This document shows positions 16,449 to 25,383 of a DNA stretch of 64,000 nucleotides, piece after piece. The stretch covers positions 1,116,001 to 1,180,000 of the forward strand of contig LR733345.1 of NCBI GenBank assembly GCA_902506225.1. The letters are read 5' to 3'. The translations under genes were made by a program, and so were the position numbers. Positions within the stretch are counted from its first letter, which is position 1. The number at the start of each line of letters is the position of its first letter. A model generated the notes under the pieces. The model made no database searches. It was not told the origin of the DNA and worked only from the letters and a program-made list of their open reading frames with translations. This DNA comes from Faucicola sp902506225 (GTDB taxonomy: Bacteria > Pseudomonadota > Gammaproteobacteria > Pseudomonadales > Moraxellaceae).

Positions 16449-18296
16449 CTAAAACACCAAGGTTACCGTTAAGCCTTGGGTGGTGGCAGTGGCTTGGGGG
16501 CTGTTGTCAACCACTTGCGTAGGACTGAGATAAATATCGATATTGGCTTGTTGGCAGATTTGATAAACAATCGATAAACCCAAGCCGGTACCGCCAATCC
16601 CCGTGAAACCTGAGTGGATACTTGTGTCTTTGGAGGAAAAAGATTTTTTGGCAGTATCGCTATGGGTTTGTGTGCTACTTGGTTGTCCTTGTCCTTGTGC
16701 TAGGGATGCGCTCGACGCATTTTGATTGACGCGGTAGAAGGGTTGAAAGACGTCTTGATAATGGGCTGCATCAATGCCAATGCCGGTATCGGCAACTTGG
16801 ACGATGAGTCGTTTTGCGAGGTGATTAAGTGCATTGCTAGCGTTGTTCACCAACACCGGGGTCGGGGTCAATGCGTTGGCTAAATTGGTATGGGTGTTGC
16901 TTGATAGCTGCGTTAAGTCATCGATAGTCATCTGGTCAATGACAACCGCGATATTGCCTGTGGCTTGGGTGTATAAAATGGCATTTTGCAATAAGTTTTT
17001 GAGGAGGATAAACAAGGCGGTTTCATCTAGACTGACCTGCGTCGCGGACGCACCCAGCATGGCGAGATGGTTGTCAACCGACAGGGTTTGGTCTTTGCTA
17101 TCGGCAATCGGCAATAGCAGTTTGATGGCTTCTCGTAGCACGGCTATTAAATCGGTAGGCGTGTGGGTGCGCTCGGTCAGCTGTGATTGCTGGGCGTCCA
17201 TACGGGCAAGGGTGAGTAGCTGTTCCACCAAATGTTGATTGTGTTCCACTCTGACAGCGAGCTTATGAATGTTTTGTTTAAATTTGGCTTGCCTTGCAGG
17301 GTCATTATACATCGCCGCGTCTTGACTGTATTTTTGCAGTTGTTGCACTTGCAGCGAGATGGCGGTCAATGGCGAGCGTAACTCATGCGCGGCATCGGCG
17401 ATAAAGCGATTTTGGTTTTGGATATGCGTGTCAACCCGTTGTAACAACGCATTGATTTCAATAACCAAGGGCATCAGCTCGCTGGGTAGAATTGAGCGAT
17501 GTTGGCTGTCAGTGGGTAGCTCGATCAAGCTGAGATCTTGACCGTGACGTTTTGCCATTTGCCGAGCTAATATCTGAATCGGACGCAATACGCGCTTTAA
17601 TACCCAGGGCAATAGTGCAAGCAGCAACAGGGTGGTTAGTAAAATTGGGATAATGGATTGCCAAGCCGATTTTAAGGCAATTTTTTTCTGCCATTCGACA
17701 GGTTGACGCACAAAAATCACCCGCCTTGGGGTGTCTTTACGAAAGACTTTCCAGATTTCACCATCGAGGGTTAATTCACTAAAACCGACAGGGGTATTAA
17801 TCAATTGCGGGTGAGCCATTGGCTCAATAAAATTGGTGTCAATTTTGCCAAAACGGGCAGGGAAGATATCAACTTGCACACCGTCTTTAACGCCTTGATA
17901 CTGTAGTACGTTGCTTTCATCATTGGGCGAGAAAACCGTGGTCGGCGTGCTACTGCTAGGGGCAGAAGCTATCATAGCTGGTATAGGTGGTCTAGGCGGT
18001 GGTAAGTCATGCGGTGCAAAATTGTTATCTGGGTTTGATAGCCGCCTATTAGGCTTCAGGTTACGGGGAGGGGGTCGCAGGGTTGAGCGCGAGCTAACCA
18101 GCTCAGCAAGATAGCTAAGATTGGTTTCTTGTGAGGTATTAAACTCTTGATAGGTATAGCAAAATACCGCAATCTGTACCAAAATGCCAATCGATAGTAA
18201 CGTGCCAAGTATCCAAACCAACAATTGTTTTTGTAGTGATTTTTGCAACGATTTTTGCAAGGGCAGGGCGGTTTTTGTAAGGGTAGTCATGGTCAT
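16449..18296 (-). CDS. Membrane sensor histidine kinase, QseC/PmrB-like
   Basis: 615 aa. TM1 is at about 27-48, a proline-rich periplasmic sensor follows at 50-205, TM2 at 212-234, then a HAMP-like linker. The phosphoacceptor His304 lies in FIADAAHELRSPLT, the N-box is NLLQNAILYT, and the ATP-lid glycine boxes are ADTGIGID and GTGLGLSIV. A long Ser/Thr/Gln-rich insertion lies between the last two boxes. The cognate response regulator is 62 nt upstream in the same operon, preceded by a PepSY protein. The stimulus is not evident; PepSY-linked systems often respond to metals or envelope signals. Confidence 0.88.
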   Translation of the reverse strand: MTMTTLTKTALPLQKSLQKSLQKQLLVWILGTLLSIGILVQIAVFCYTYQEFNTSQETNLSYLAELVSSRSTLRPPPRNLKPNRRLSNPDNNFAPHDLPPPRPPIPAMIASAPSSSTPTTVFSPNDESNVLQYQGVKDGVQVDIFPARFGKIDTNFIEPMAHPQLINTPVGFSELTLDGEIWKVFRKDTPRRVIFVRQPVEWQKKIALKSAWQSIIPILLTTLLLLALLPWVLKRVLRPIQILARQMAKRHGQDLSLIELPTDSQHRSILPSELMPLVIEINALLQRVDTHIQNQNRFIADAAHELRSPLTAISLQVQQLQKYSQDAAMYNDPARQAKFKQNIHKLAVRVEHNQHLVEQLLTLARMDAQQSQLTERTHTPTDLIAVLREAIKLLLPIADSKDQTLSVDNHLAMLGASATQVSLDETALFILLKNLLQNAILYTQATGNIAVVIDQMTIDDLTQLSSNTHTNLANALTPTPVLVNNASNALNHLAKRLIVQVADTGIGIDAAHYQDVFQPFYRVNQNASSASLAQGQGQPSSTQTHSDTAKKSFSSKDTSIHSGFTGIGGTGLGLSIVYQICQQANIDIYLSPTQVVDNSPQATATTQGLTVTLVF

Positions 18297-18358
18297 TTTC
18301 GCGGCTATTTGACGGTCATTGTCTGGATGTTTTTGAGCCTTTTTTCTATCGCTTTTTG

Positions 18359-19027
18359 TTAGTCTTGGGCTTCGGCACTGATATACCAGCCTAAACCCCG
18401 GATGTTTTTAATCCGTTTTTGACCAATTTTTTTGCGCAGCCCATAGATTAAAAATTCAATGGCATTGCTCTCTATCCCGGCTTCCCAATTGTAGATAGAA
18501 TTTTCCAATTCACTTTTTGAAAACACTTTATCGGGCGCGGTCATAAAAGTGGTGAGCAGCATGTATTCTTTAGCGGTAATATCGATTTCTATGCCGTCAC
18601 GTTTGAGGCGTTTGGCGTTGATATCAAGGGTTAAGTCGCCGACTTGTAGGGTGTTGTGGCTATTGCCTTGTGAGCGGCGCACCAACACGCGCATACGAGC
18701 GAGTAATTCACTCATCGCAAACGGCTTAGTCATATAGTCATCTGCCCCAGCATCCAGCCCTTTTACGCGGTCTTTGATTTGGTCTCGGGCGGTCAGCACC
18801 AGTACAGGCGTATCGATTTTGGCACTGCGAAGCGTCTCTAACACGCTCATGCCGTCAATTTCTGGTAAGCCCAAATCCAGCAAAATCACATCATACGATT
18901 CGACTTTGAGGGTCAAAATCGCTTCTCGCCCATCTTTTGCCCAGTCTACTGCATAGGCTTCTTCTTCTAGACTATCAATCAGACTGTCGGCAATGAATAT
19001 GTCATCTTCGACGAGTAATACTCTCAT
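18359..19027 (-). CDS. OmpR-family response regulator
   Basis: 222 aa from the ATG at 19027, which has AAAGG 7 nt upstream; a start 18 nt further out is unlikely. The receiver has the acidic pair ED at 7-9, phospho-acceptor Asp51 (LLDLGLP), Thr and Lys in the usual places (LTARD, KPF), and a C-terminal winged helix (EYMLLTTFM, EFLIYGLRKKIG). It belongs to the QseB/PmrA subgroup and pairs with the downstream kinase. Confidence 0.92.
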   Translation of the reverse strand: MRVLLVEDDIFIADSLIDSLEEEAYAVDWAKDGREAILTLKVESYDVILLDLGLPEIDGMSVLETLRSAKIDTPVLVLTARDQIKDRVKGLDAGADDYMTKPFAMSELLARMRVLVRRSQGNSHNTLQVGDLTLDINAKRLKRDGIEIDITAKEYMLLTTFMTAPDKVFSKSELENSIYNWEAGIESNAIEFLIYGLRKKIGQKRIKNIRGLGWYISAEAQD

Positions 19028-19138
19028 TGGGTTACCTTTATACACGAATACTGTTCAATAAATAGACTATAACACAAAACACCGCCATTCTAAGAATGAC
19101 GGTGTTGCTCATAGGCAAGGTTGCCATTTGGCACTCAA

Positions 19139-19999
19139 TTATGGCTGAGTAGGCGCACGACGGTTGAGATCGTTAAGTGATTTGACATCGCTCACGGCAC
19201 CTGTTTGGGCATCAACTTTGACATGATAGACTTCTTGACCTTTCACCACCTCAATCTGATAGCTTGGGGTTTTGGGTGATTGATTCTGGGTAGGGTTTGG
19301 TGCAGGCGGCATGCCTGTATTGCCCATTTTTGGGTCTCTGTTAAAGCGGCGGTGACCGTCACGAGGACCATGACCACCCATTTTACCCCGTTTATCCCCA
19401 CCTAAATGGGCGCCAATGGCTTCACCACCCACTTGGTTCGCTGCCAATTGCATAGCGCGCTCTAGGCTGATATTAGTGGCAGGCGGCGCAGGTGGTTGAT
19501 TGTTGGGGTTGCCCATGTTATTGGGTTGTTGCGGACGCGCTGGTCGTGATGGCATGGTTGCTTGGGTCACTTGACCATTAGAGGCATTGACGATATACAG
19601 TTGTGGTTGACCATTCGCATTAAGGGTCATAACCCGGTAGCCGACAATGTTGTCATAGGCGTTGTTGCCGCTACGGGCAGGGTTTGGGTTGGGTCGGTTG
19701 CTACTGTCATGATAGTGTACGCCAACAATGCGTGTGTTCGCGGCTTGTTTTCGTACCAAGGCGACTGCTTGAGTGGCACTGATGCTGGCATTGGCGGCTG
19801 CTTGAGCGTTGGCTTGCATGGCTTGTAAGCGTTGCTCAAAGTTCTTGGCATTGGCGGGATGGCGTTTTTGCATTTTTTGCGCTTGTGGTGCCGCTGAGGT
19901 GCTCGCACAGGCGGTGACTGTCGCACCTGTAACAACACTAAGCAAGGCTATACTAAGTCCAGTGGCTAAAAATGAGGGATTAAATTTTGCTAAGTTCAT
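19139..19999 (-). CDS. Lipoprotein-like protein with two PepSY domains
   Basis: 286 aa from the ATG at 19999 (AGGA 6 nt upstream). The hydrophobic signal region ends in VTGATVTAC, a possible lipobox. Two PepSY-like units (about 72-150 and 175-280) are separated by a Pro/Asn/Gly-rich linker that also holds a His/Gly/Arg-rich patch (GGHGPRDGHRR), a possible metal-binding stretch. It is the first gene of the operon with the response regulator and kinase, so it may be both target and modulator of that system. Confidence 0.8.
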   Translation of the reverse strand: MNLAKFNPSFLATGLSIALLSVVTGATVTACASTSAAPQAQKMQKRHPANAKNFEQRLQAMQANAQAAANASISATQAVALVRKQAANTRIVGVHYHDSSNRPNPNPARSGNNAYDNIVGYRVMTLNANGQPQLYIVNASNGQVTQATMPSRPARPQQPNNMGNPNNQPPAPPATNISLERAMQLAANQVGGEAIGAHLGGDKRGKMGGHGPRDGHRRFNRDPKMGNTGMPPAPNPTQNQSPKTPSYQIEVVKGQEVYHVKVDAQTGAVSDVKSLNDLNRRAPTQP

Positions 20000-20220
20000 A
20001 GGTTTTCCTGCGGTTGTTAATATAGTTGTTGATAACCCTTGATTGGATAGTACTATCATACAAAAATTAAGACAGCAGAAACTTAGCGATAACGCAGAAT
20101 CGGGCTAGGTAGGTTATAGCAATCGGATAAAAAATTTGCTTTAGATAAGCGCCCGCAACAATGTTCAAAAATGTTTTTATCAATTTTTTTGCCTGTCAAA
20201 TCAAGACTTCCGCTGACAGG

Positions 20221-22032
20221 TTAAATGAAAACATCAGGCTCAGGTAATTGCACGATATTAATTGGACACTTAGTTTGCCAAAGATGGTGGGTGACAATGA
20301 TTAAAATGCCTTGCTGCTGATGCTGCACCAGCATTTGCCACAGTGCTTCACGGCTTTTTTTATCAAGTCCAGCAAACGGCTCATCAAGCAGCAAGATTTT
20401 TTTTGGGCTAAGTAATAGCCGTGCCAAGGCAATGCGTCTGGCTTGTCCACCGGAAATGGCTTGCCCGTATTCCCCTAGCGGGGTCTGTAATTGTAGCGGC
20501 TGACTGCGCGCCCAGTCTTTGAGTCCAACCTTACCCAGCACTTGCCAAAGCTGTTCATCACTGGCATCGGCGTTGCCCAATCTTAAATTGGTCGCCAAGG
20601 TCTGGTCAAAAATATCAATCTGTTGCCCCAGATAACCTGTGAGGGCGGGCGTATTGTGCAGGGCTAGCCAATCTATCCCATTGAGCTCGATGCTGCCTTG
20701 TTGCGGTGCTAGTTCATGAGCTAGCACTTGTAACAGTGTTGATTTTCCCGCGCCCGAGCGCCCCGTAATCAATACCGGGATGCCTTGGGTGGCAGTCAAG
20801 CTGATAGCTTTGAAACCGACAATCGCCTGCGGCATTTTGGCAGCTAGCTGATTGATAGTGAGTGTGAGTGGCGCATCTAGGCGCGCCGCATTAATGGGTA
20901 AAGGGGCTAAATCATGGTTTAAATGATGGGTTAAATCAGGCTTTAAATAATGGTTAGATTGTAGCGAAGGATTGAGTAATTCATTGAGTTGATGTTTTGC
21001 TGCCAAACTATTGCCAAGGGCTAGCGAATGGGTGACTAACGGCGCTAGCAAGTCAGTCATGCCCATGATACCGAGGAATAGCGCAAGCAGCATCGGCACA
21101 CTGATGACAAGGGGCGTGTGATAAAAACCCACTAACAAGCCGACCAAAACCGCTGCAATCAGCCACTGCATGATCAGCATGACCAATGACTGGGCGCGCT
21201 GGATGCGCTTTTGCTGATGCGTATGTTGAGTGTCGAGGCTGTTAAAAGCAGTCAATTCGGATTGCCAGCGCTGCCAAATCAATAAATGGGTAAGCGCCGA
21301 TAGCGGATTGAGCAAACTGACACGCCTAGACTCTGCCAATGCCTGATGAGCGCGGGCGTGCTTGATACTGCGCCATGTCAGCATGGCAGGCAGCATCAGA
21401 CCCGCGATTAAAAATATGGGGATCAGCACAGGGCTAACCTCATACTGATAAAGTAAGGTGGCTACTAGCAAGCTAGCGGTTGTCGCGACTAGCCAAGGTG
21501 ATACCACGCGCAGTGGCAACTCATTGAGTACCTCAATATCATGGGTTAAACGGTGCATAGCATGGGTAGATTGTAGGGTACTTGATAAATTTGCCAGTGG
21601 CAGGCGTGCAAACTGGTTAAAAAACCGCACTCGCAGCCGCTGCAACAAACCAAACACCGCATGGTGGGATACCATCATTTCACCATAGCGTCCTGCGGTA
21701 CGTACCATCGCCATCACACGGATAATCGCTGCCGGTACCAGATAATTAAAACTGTGTGAGCCCAGCGCCACTATCCCCGCCATTGCTGCCGCAGAAATAA
21801 ACCACCCTGACGTCATCAATAGCCCAATCACCGATAACGCAGTCATTATGCCTAACAAGGCAGCAATGAGCCATTTATCTAACTGCGTGCTAAATAGCTG
21901 GGTTAAACGAAAGGTTTGATGACTGTTTGCTTTTTTTTGCGGATGAGTTTTGACAAAGCTATTTTGATTAATAAGCCTATTTTCACTAGCAAGTTTATTT
22001 TCACTATTATGTTCTTTGTTAGAGGCTGTCAT
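20221..22032 (-). CDS. cydC: ABC exporter CydC (cytochrome bd assembly)
   Basis: Half of the CydDC exporter, which moves glutathione/cysteine to the periplasm and is needed to assemble cytochrome bd. An N-terminal TM domain of six helices is followed by an ATPase with Walker A GRSGAGKSTLL, signature ISGGQARR and Walker B ILLLDEPFAGLD. The start is placed at the ATG at 22032 (AAGG 9 nt upstream); a further upstream start would overlap cydD by 32 nt. The N-terminal 35 residues and a His/Leu/Asn-rich linker (around 20890-20960, short nucleotide repeats) are low-complexity insertions not usual in CydC. Confidence 0.9.
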   Translation of the reverse strand: MTASNKEHNSENKLASENRLINQNSFVKTHPQKKANSHQTFRLTQLFSTQLDKWLIAALLGIMTALSVIGLLMTSGWFISAAAMAGIVALGSHSFNYLVPAAIIRVMAMVRTAGRYGEMMVSHHAVFGLLQRLRVRFFNQFARLPLANLSSTLQSTHAMHRLTHDIEVLNELPLRVVSPWLVATTASLLVATLLYQYEVSPVLIPIFLIAGLMLPAMLTWRSIKHARAHQALAESRRVSLLNPLSALTHLLIWQRWQSELTAFNSLDTQHTHQQKRIQRAQSLVMLIMQWLIAAVLVGLLVGFYHTPLVISVPMLLALFLGIMGMTDLLAPLVTHSLALGNSLAAKHQLNELLNPSLQSNHYLKPDLTHHLNHDLAPLPINAARLDAPLTLTINQLAAKMPQAIVGFKAISLTATQGIPVLITGRSGAGKSTLLQVLAHELAPQQGSIELNGIDWLALHNTPALTGYLGQQIDIFDQTLATNLRLGNADASDEQLWQVLGKVGLKDWARSQPLQLQTPLGEYGQAISGGQARRIALARLLLSPKKILLLDEPFAGLDKKSREALWQMLVQHQQQGILIIVTHHLWQTKCPINIVQLPEPDVFI

Positions 22033-22036
22033 ACCG

Positions 22037-23734
22037 TTACGCCTTCGCCAAAGTAGATACAATATCAAGGCTTATTTGCCGATTCAGCCAAGGCAGGTTT
22101 GTGGCATCGTGCGTCACCCATAGCACGGTTTTCCCCCTAGTCACTTGTTGTAATAGCCCATTAATCTCGGCTGCGGTATCACTGTCTAAATGCTCAGTGG
22201 GTTCATCGAGTAGCCAAAGGTGAGCGTCTTGTAAGAGTAACTGGGCTATTGCCAGTCGCCGCTGTTGTCCACCGGACAAGCCGCTACCACGCTCACCCAA
22301 CTGAGTATCTAGCTGATTTGGCAGTGCTTTTATCAAAGGTTTTAAGCCCACTTGCGTAAGAATTTGCCATAGTTTGTCATCACTGGCGGTTGGGTTTGGC
22401 AGGCGCAAATTATCGGCGATACTCATCGGCAGTAGCATGGTTTGCTGTGACAAATAGGCGATTTGGTGGCGAAATTGCGTGGAATTGATGGTGTTAAAAT
22501 TTTGGTTATCAATAAAAATATCGCCTTGGTAGGCACAAAAACCCAAAAAAATTTGCAATAGGGTGGATTTGCCGCTGCCACTTTGACCGACAATCGCCAA
22601 CCGTTCCCCTGCGGCAATAGTAAAACTTAACGGTGCGAGCCGTGTGCGTTGCTGATGATTGACCCAAATATTATCCGCGTCAATGGCAGGGGGCGCGGTT
22701 AACAAAAAATGGTTAGCTTTTGTGTTTTCCGCTGACGAAAACGCTAACAACGGTGATAATTCAGCAATCGCACCTTCCGCTTGCGCTTTGACATGATAAT
22801 CCGCGCCCAACTGACGTAGCGGGGCATAAAATTCGGGTGCCAACAGCAGTAAAAATAGCGCCGACTGGTAAGGCACAGGCACCGTATTTTTTTGCCAAGG
22901 TAAAATACCGATTAAACCAAAACCCAAATACACGGCAAGTAGCGCAATCGACAGCGCGGCTAACAGTTCTAGCGCGGCGGTGTTTAAAAACGCAATTTTG
23001 AGTACCGACATGGTGCGCATACGGTAGGCCTCGGCTGAGGCGTCGATGTCTTGACTCGCGTGCCCGACAGCATCCAGCCGTTGCAGTGTCGCCGTGCCAC
23101 GCAACCAATCCAAAAATCGCCCGCTCAGCTGTGCCATCGCAGCAAATTGTTGTCGACTTTTACGGGCGGTGGCATGACCAATTAATACCATAAATACAGG
23201 AACTAGGGGTGCGGTCAGCAGTAGAATCAGCGTCGCTATCCAGCTTTGGGTCGCAGCGGCGACTAATAGCATGATAGGTGTGGTCACCACAATCAGTCGC
23301 TGCAGATAAAAACGGCTGACATAGCCCGTTAAGGCGTCACATTGCTCAATCACCATACTGGCGAGCCCGCCATCACTGCCATACTGGTCGCGCGCTGCAC
23401 CTACTTGTGCCAGTTTTTCAACTAGCGTTTTTCGTAGAATGCTGGCTACTTGTAGCCCCGCGTCTAACGCCAGCTGATCTTTGCAAAAATGCAGTAAAGG
23501 ACGTAGCAACAGACACCCTAGTAGCCACGGCAGATAATCAAAAAATACGTCAGTGGCAGGGCAGTGATGGGTGATTTGTGTTAACCAATTTGCAAAGATG
23601 ACCGCAATCAGCCATGACTGCACAATCAATACGAGCGTGGACACAACTGACAGTCCCCATGCCATATAAATCGGTCGCTTTGCCATATTGGCATACTGAC
23701 GAAGAGTTTGGTTGACAGCAGAAGTTTCAGACAT
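22037..23734 (-). CDS. cydD: ABC exporter CydD (cytochrome bd assembly)
   Basis: 565 aa; six transmembrane helices and an ATPase domain with Walker A GQSGSGKSTLL, signature LSGGQQRR and Walker B LWLLDEPTEHLD. It forms a heterodimer with CydC, whose gene starts 4 nt after the cydD stop. The pair is divergent from cydABX; the two divisions are now separated by a TnpB element. Confidence 0.93.
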   Translation of the reverse strand: MSETSAVNQTLRQYANMAKRPIYMAWGLSVVSTLVLIVQSWLIAVIFANWLTQITHHCPATDVFFDYLPWLLGCLLLRPLLHFCKDQLALDAGLQVASILRKTLVEKLAQVGAARDQYGSDGGLASMVIEQCDALTGYVSRFYLQRLIVVTTPIMLLVAAATQSWIATLILLLTAPLVPVFMVLIGHATARKSRQQFAAMAQLSGRFLDWLRGTATLQRLDAVGHASQDIDASAEAYRMRTMSVLKIAFLNTAALELLAALSIALLAVYLGFGLIGILPWQKNTVPVPYQSALFLLLLAPEFYAPLRQLGADYHVKAQAEGAIAELSPLLAFSSAENTKANHFLLTAPPAIDADNIWVNHQQRTRLAPLSFTIAAGERLAIVGQSGSGKSTLLQIFLGFCAYQGDIFIDNQNFNTINSTQFRHQIAYLSQQTMLLPMSIADNLRLPNPTASDDKLWQILTQVGLKPLIKALPNQLDTQLGERGSGLSGGQQRRLAIAQLLLQDAHLWLLDEPTEHLDSDTAAEINGLLQQVTRGKTVLWVTHDATNLPWLNRQISLDIVSTLAKA

Positions 23735-24079
23735 GGTTGGTTAATAGTAACGATAAAATCAATGGACACATCATAGCGTATCAAGCGCTTGTTAGATATG
23801 GCGTAATGCTCATCAATGCAATGAGCGTAAAAAATGTAAACACATTACCCACCGATAAGGGTTGATAAAACCTTGATAAAGGCATATAAGAGACAGTTAA
23901 ATAAAGCGTTGAACGACCGAGCTACTTTAAAATACTACCCTCAAGAGACCCATAAACTATTATTCATTCAATTATCACCATCTTTGACAGGGTATGAGAA
24001 AATGGTAGCAGCAACGCCATACTCATCATAGTATTTTGTAGTCAAGTGCGACATTATGCCACATGACAAATAATTTATC
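23735..24079. other. Intergenic region between cydD and the TnpB element
   Basis: About 345 nt without a supported gene. It must contain the cydDC promoter, but I cannot pick out a convincing -35/-10 pair on the minus strand. It ends at TTTATC (24074-24079), the likely target motif of the element. Confidence 0.5.
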
Positions 24080-24171
24080 ATCCGTTGCCGTAAAACCACC
24101 GCCTTTAGGCGGTGGATATAAGGCAACTTGTACACTATAACGCTTGCTTAAATTTTGCTAAAATAATTTGC

Positions 24172-25278
24172 ATGAAAACACTCAAGTTACGCATACGAGA
24201 CAAACACATAAACCAATTAAATCGCCTAAGCGGTTCGGTCAATTTCGTATGGAACTACGTCAATGACTTGAGTTACAAGCATCTGCAAAAGACTGGCAAG
24301 TTCTTTTCAGCTTATGATTTGAACGAATACACCAAAGGTAGCGGTGAGTTACTAGGCTTGCATAGTCAGACTATTCAGGCAATCAATGAAACCCATGCCA
24401 AAGCTAGAAAACAATTCAAAAAAGCTAAATTGTCATGGCGAACCAATAACCCAAAATCAAAACGTAAATCGCTAGGTTGGCTACCATTCAAACAATCGGC
24501 TATTAAGCACATTACCACGCACCAAACAAGTAAAAAAGGCTTAAAATCCACCTTACAGCTTAGTTTAGCCAAAGGGCAAAAGCTAATCATCGACCTATGG
24601 GACAGCTACAACCTTAGCCTATATCAAATTAACACACTAGAAATCGTCCAAGACAGCCGTAACCGTTGGTATGCCTGTATCACTGTCAAAGACTATCCCA
24701 AACAATCATGCGGAACAGGTAGTGTAGGCATTGACTTAGGACTTAAAGACAGTGCTACCGCCTCAAACGGTGACAAACTCACCATCAAGCAAACGCTCAA
24801 ATATGCCAAAGATTTAGCCATTGCTCAACGTGCCAAAAACAAACAACGTGTTAAGGCAATCCATGCCAAAATCAAACATACACGCCAAGACCTCATCCAT
24901 AAATTCACCACCCAATTAGTCAAAGATAATGCGCTAATCGTGGTCGGTGATATTCAGAGTAATCAATTTAATAGTAAAAAAGGCAAACTCGCCAAATCGG
25001 TTTACGATGCAGGCTGGTTTGAACTCAAACGACAACTGACCTACAAATGCGAGAACGCAGGTTGCCGTTTTGAAATCGTGAATGAGAGATACACGACCCA
25101 GCGATGTTCGTGTTGCGGTGAAATCACCGCCAATAGTCCGAAAGGTAGAAAATCGCTTGGAATAAGAGAATGGATATGTGCTTCGTGTGGCACATGGCAT
25201 GATAGAGATATCAATGCCAGTCGGAACATTCTTGCGGTCGGGCTTGACCGTCTTGTGGAAGGAATCCCCTTGCTTTAG
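24172..25278 (+). CDS. tnpB: TnpB RNA-guided nuclease (IS605 OrfB family)
   Basis: 368 aa from the ATG at 24172. RuvC-I is GIDLG with Asp188. The zinc finger is CSCC (312-315) with CASC (336-339), and RuvC-III is HDRDINASRN with Asp346. At the usual RuvC-II site (IVVGDIQSN, 257-263) the catalytic Glu is absent, but Glu305 in VNERYTTQRC may substitute, as in TnpB groups with a relocated glutamate. TnpB nucleases use an RNA encoded at the 3' end of the element to cut the empty donor site. The frame is intact, so it is probably functional. It overlaps the predicted RNA scaffold. Confidence 0.92.
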   Translation: MKTLKLRIRDKHINQLNRLSGSVNFVWNYVNDLSYKHLQKTGKFFSAYDLNEYTKGSGELLGLHSQTIQAINETHAKARKQFKKAKLSWRTNNPKSKRKSLGWLPFKQSAIKHITTHQTSKKGLKSTLQLSLAKGQKLIIDLWDSYNLSLYQINTLEIVQDSRNRWYACITVKDYPKQSCGTGSVGIDLGLKDSATASNGDKLTIKQTLKYAKDLAIAQRAKNKQRVKAIHAKIKHTRQDLIHKFTTQLVKDNALIVVGDIQSNQFNSKKGKLAKSVYDAGWFELKRQLTYKCENAGCRFEIVNERYTTQRCSCCGEITANSPKGRKSLGIREWICASCGTWHDRDINASRNILAVGLDRLVEGIPLL

Positions 25279-25296
25279 CAAGGGGAGGAAGTCAAA
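25234..25296 (+). ncRNA. Predicted omega RNA (reRNA) 3' scaffold of the TnpB element
   Basis: This 63-nt segment is matched by 39498-39560 with only seven differences. It folds into CGGTC-GGGCTT-GACCG and CCCCTTGC-TTTA-GCAAGGGG. Between the two copies one pair in each stem changes compensatorily (C-G to G-C, and T-A to C-G), which supports an RNA structure. The guide would be the sequence directly after GTCAAA. The 5' boundary of the RNA inside tnpB cannot be set from sequence. Confidence 0.6.
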
Positions 25297-25383
25297 TAAT
25301 GTTTGTAAATAAAAACATTACCCTTTTTAACCACGCATGAGGGTAATTGACATCTCAATTGGTTGTCAAACCAAGGAGTCAAC

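Larger units (their letters stand above)
24080..25296 (+). mobile_element. IS200/IS605-superfamily element with tnpB only
   Basis: The left end has a subterminal hairpin (CCACCGCC-TTTA-GGCGGTGG at 24096-24115, itself inside TTGCC/GGCAA). The right end has CCCCTTGC-TTTA-GCAAGGGG at 25266-25285, in which the tnpB stop codon lies. No tnpA is present, so it is an IS1341-like element needing a transposase from elsewhere. Ends were set by comparison with a second copy of both termini at 39219-39560: homology starts just after TTTATC and stops at GTCAAA. It inserted between cydDC and cydABX and is transcribed towards cydA. Confidence 0.85.

Noticed and set aside
20880..20960. Repetitive TTTAAAT-like stretch as a separate repeat element
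   Set aside because: It lies within the open cydC frame and encodes a low-complexity linker, so it is described with cydC.
24085..25296. CRISPR or intact IS605 with tnpA
   Set aside because: No direct-repeat array and no tnpA-like frame is present; the element has only tnpB.
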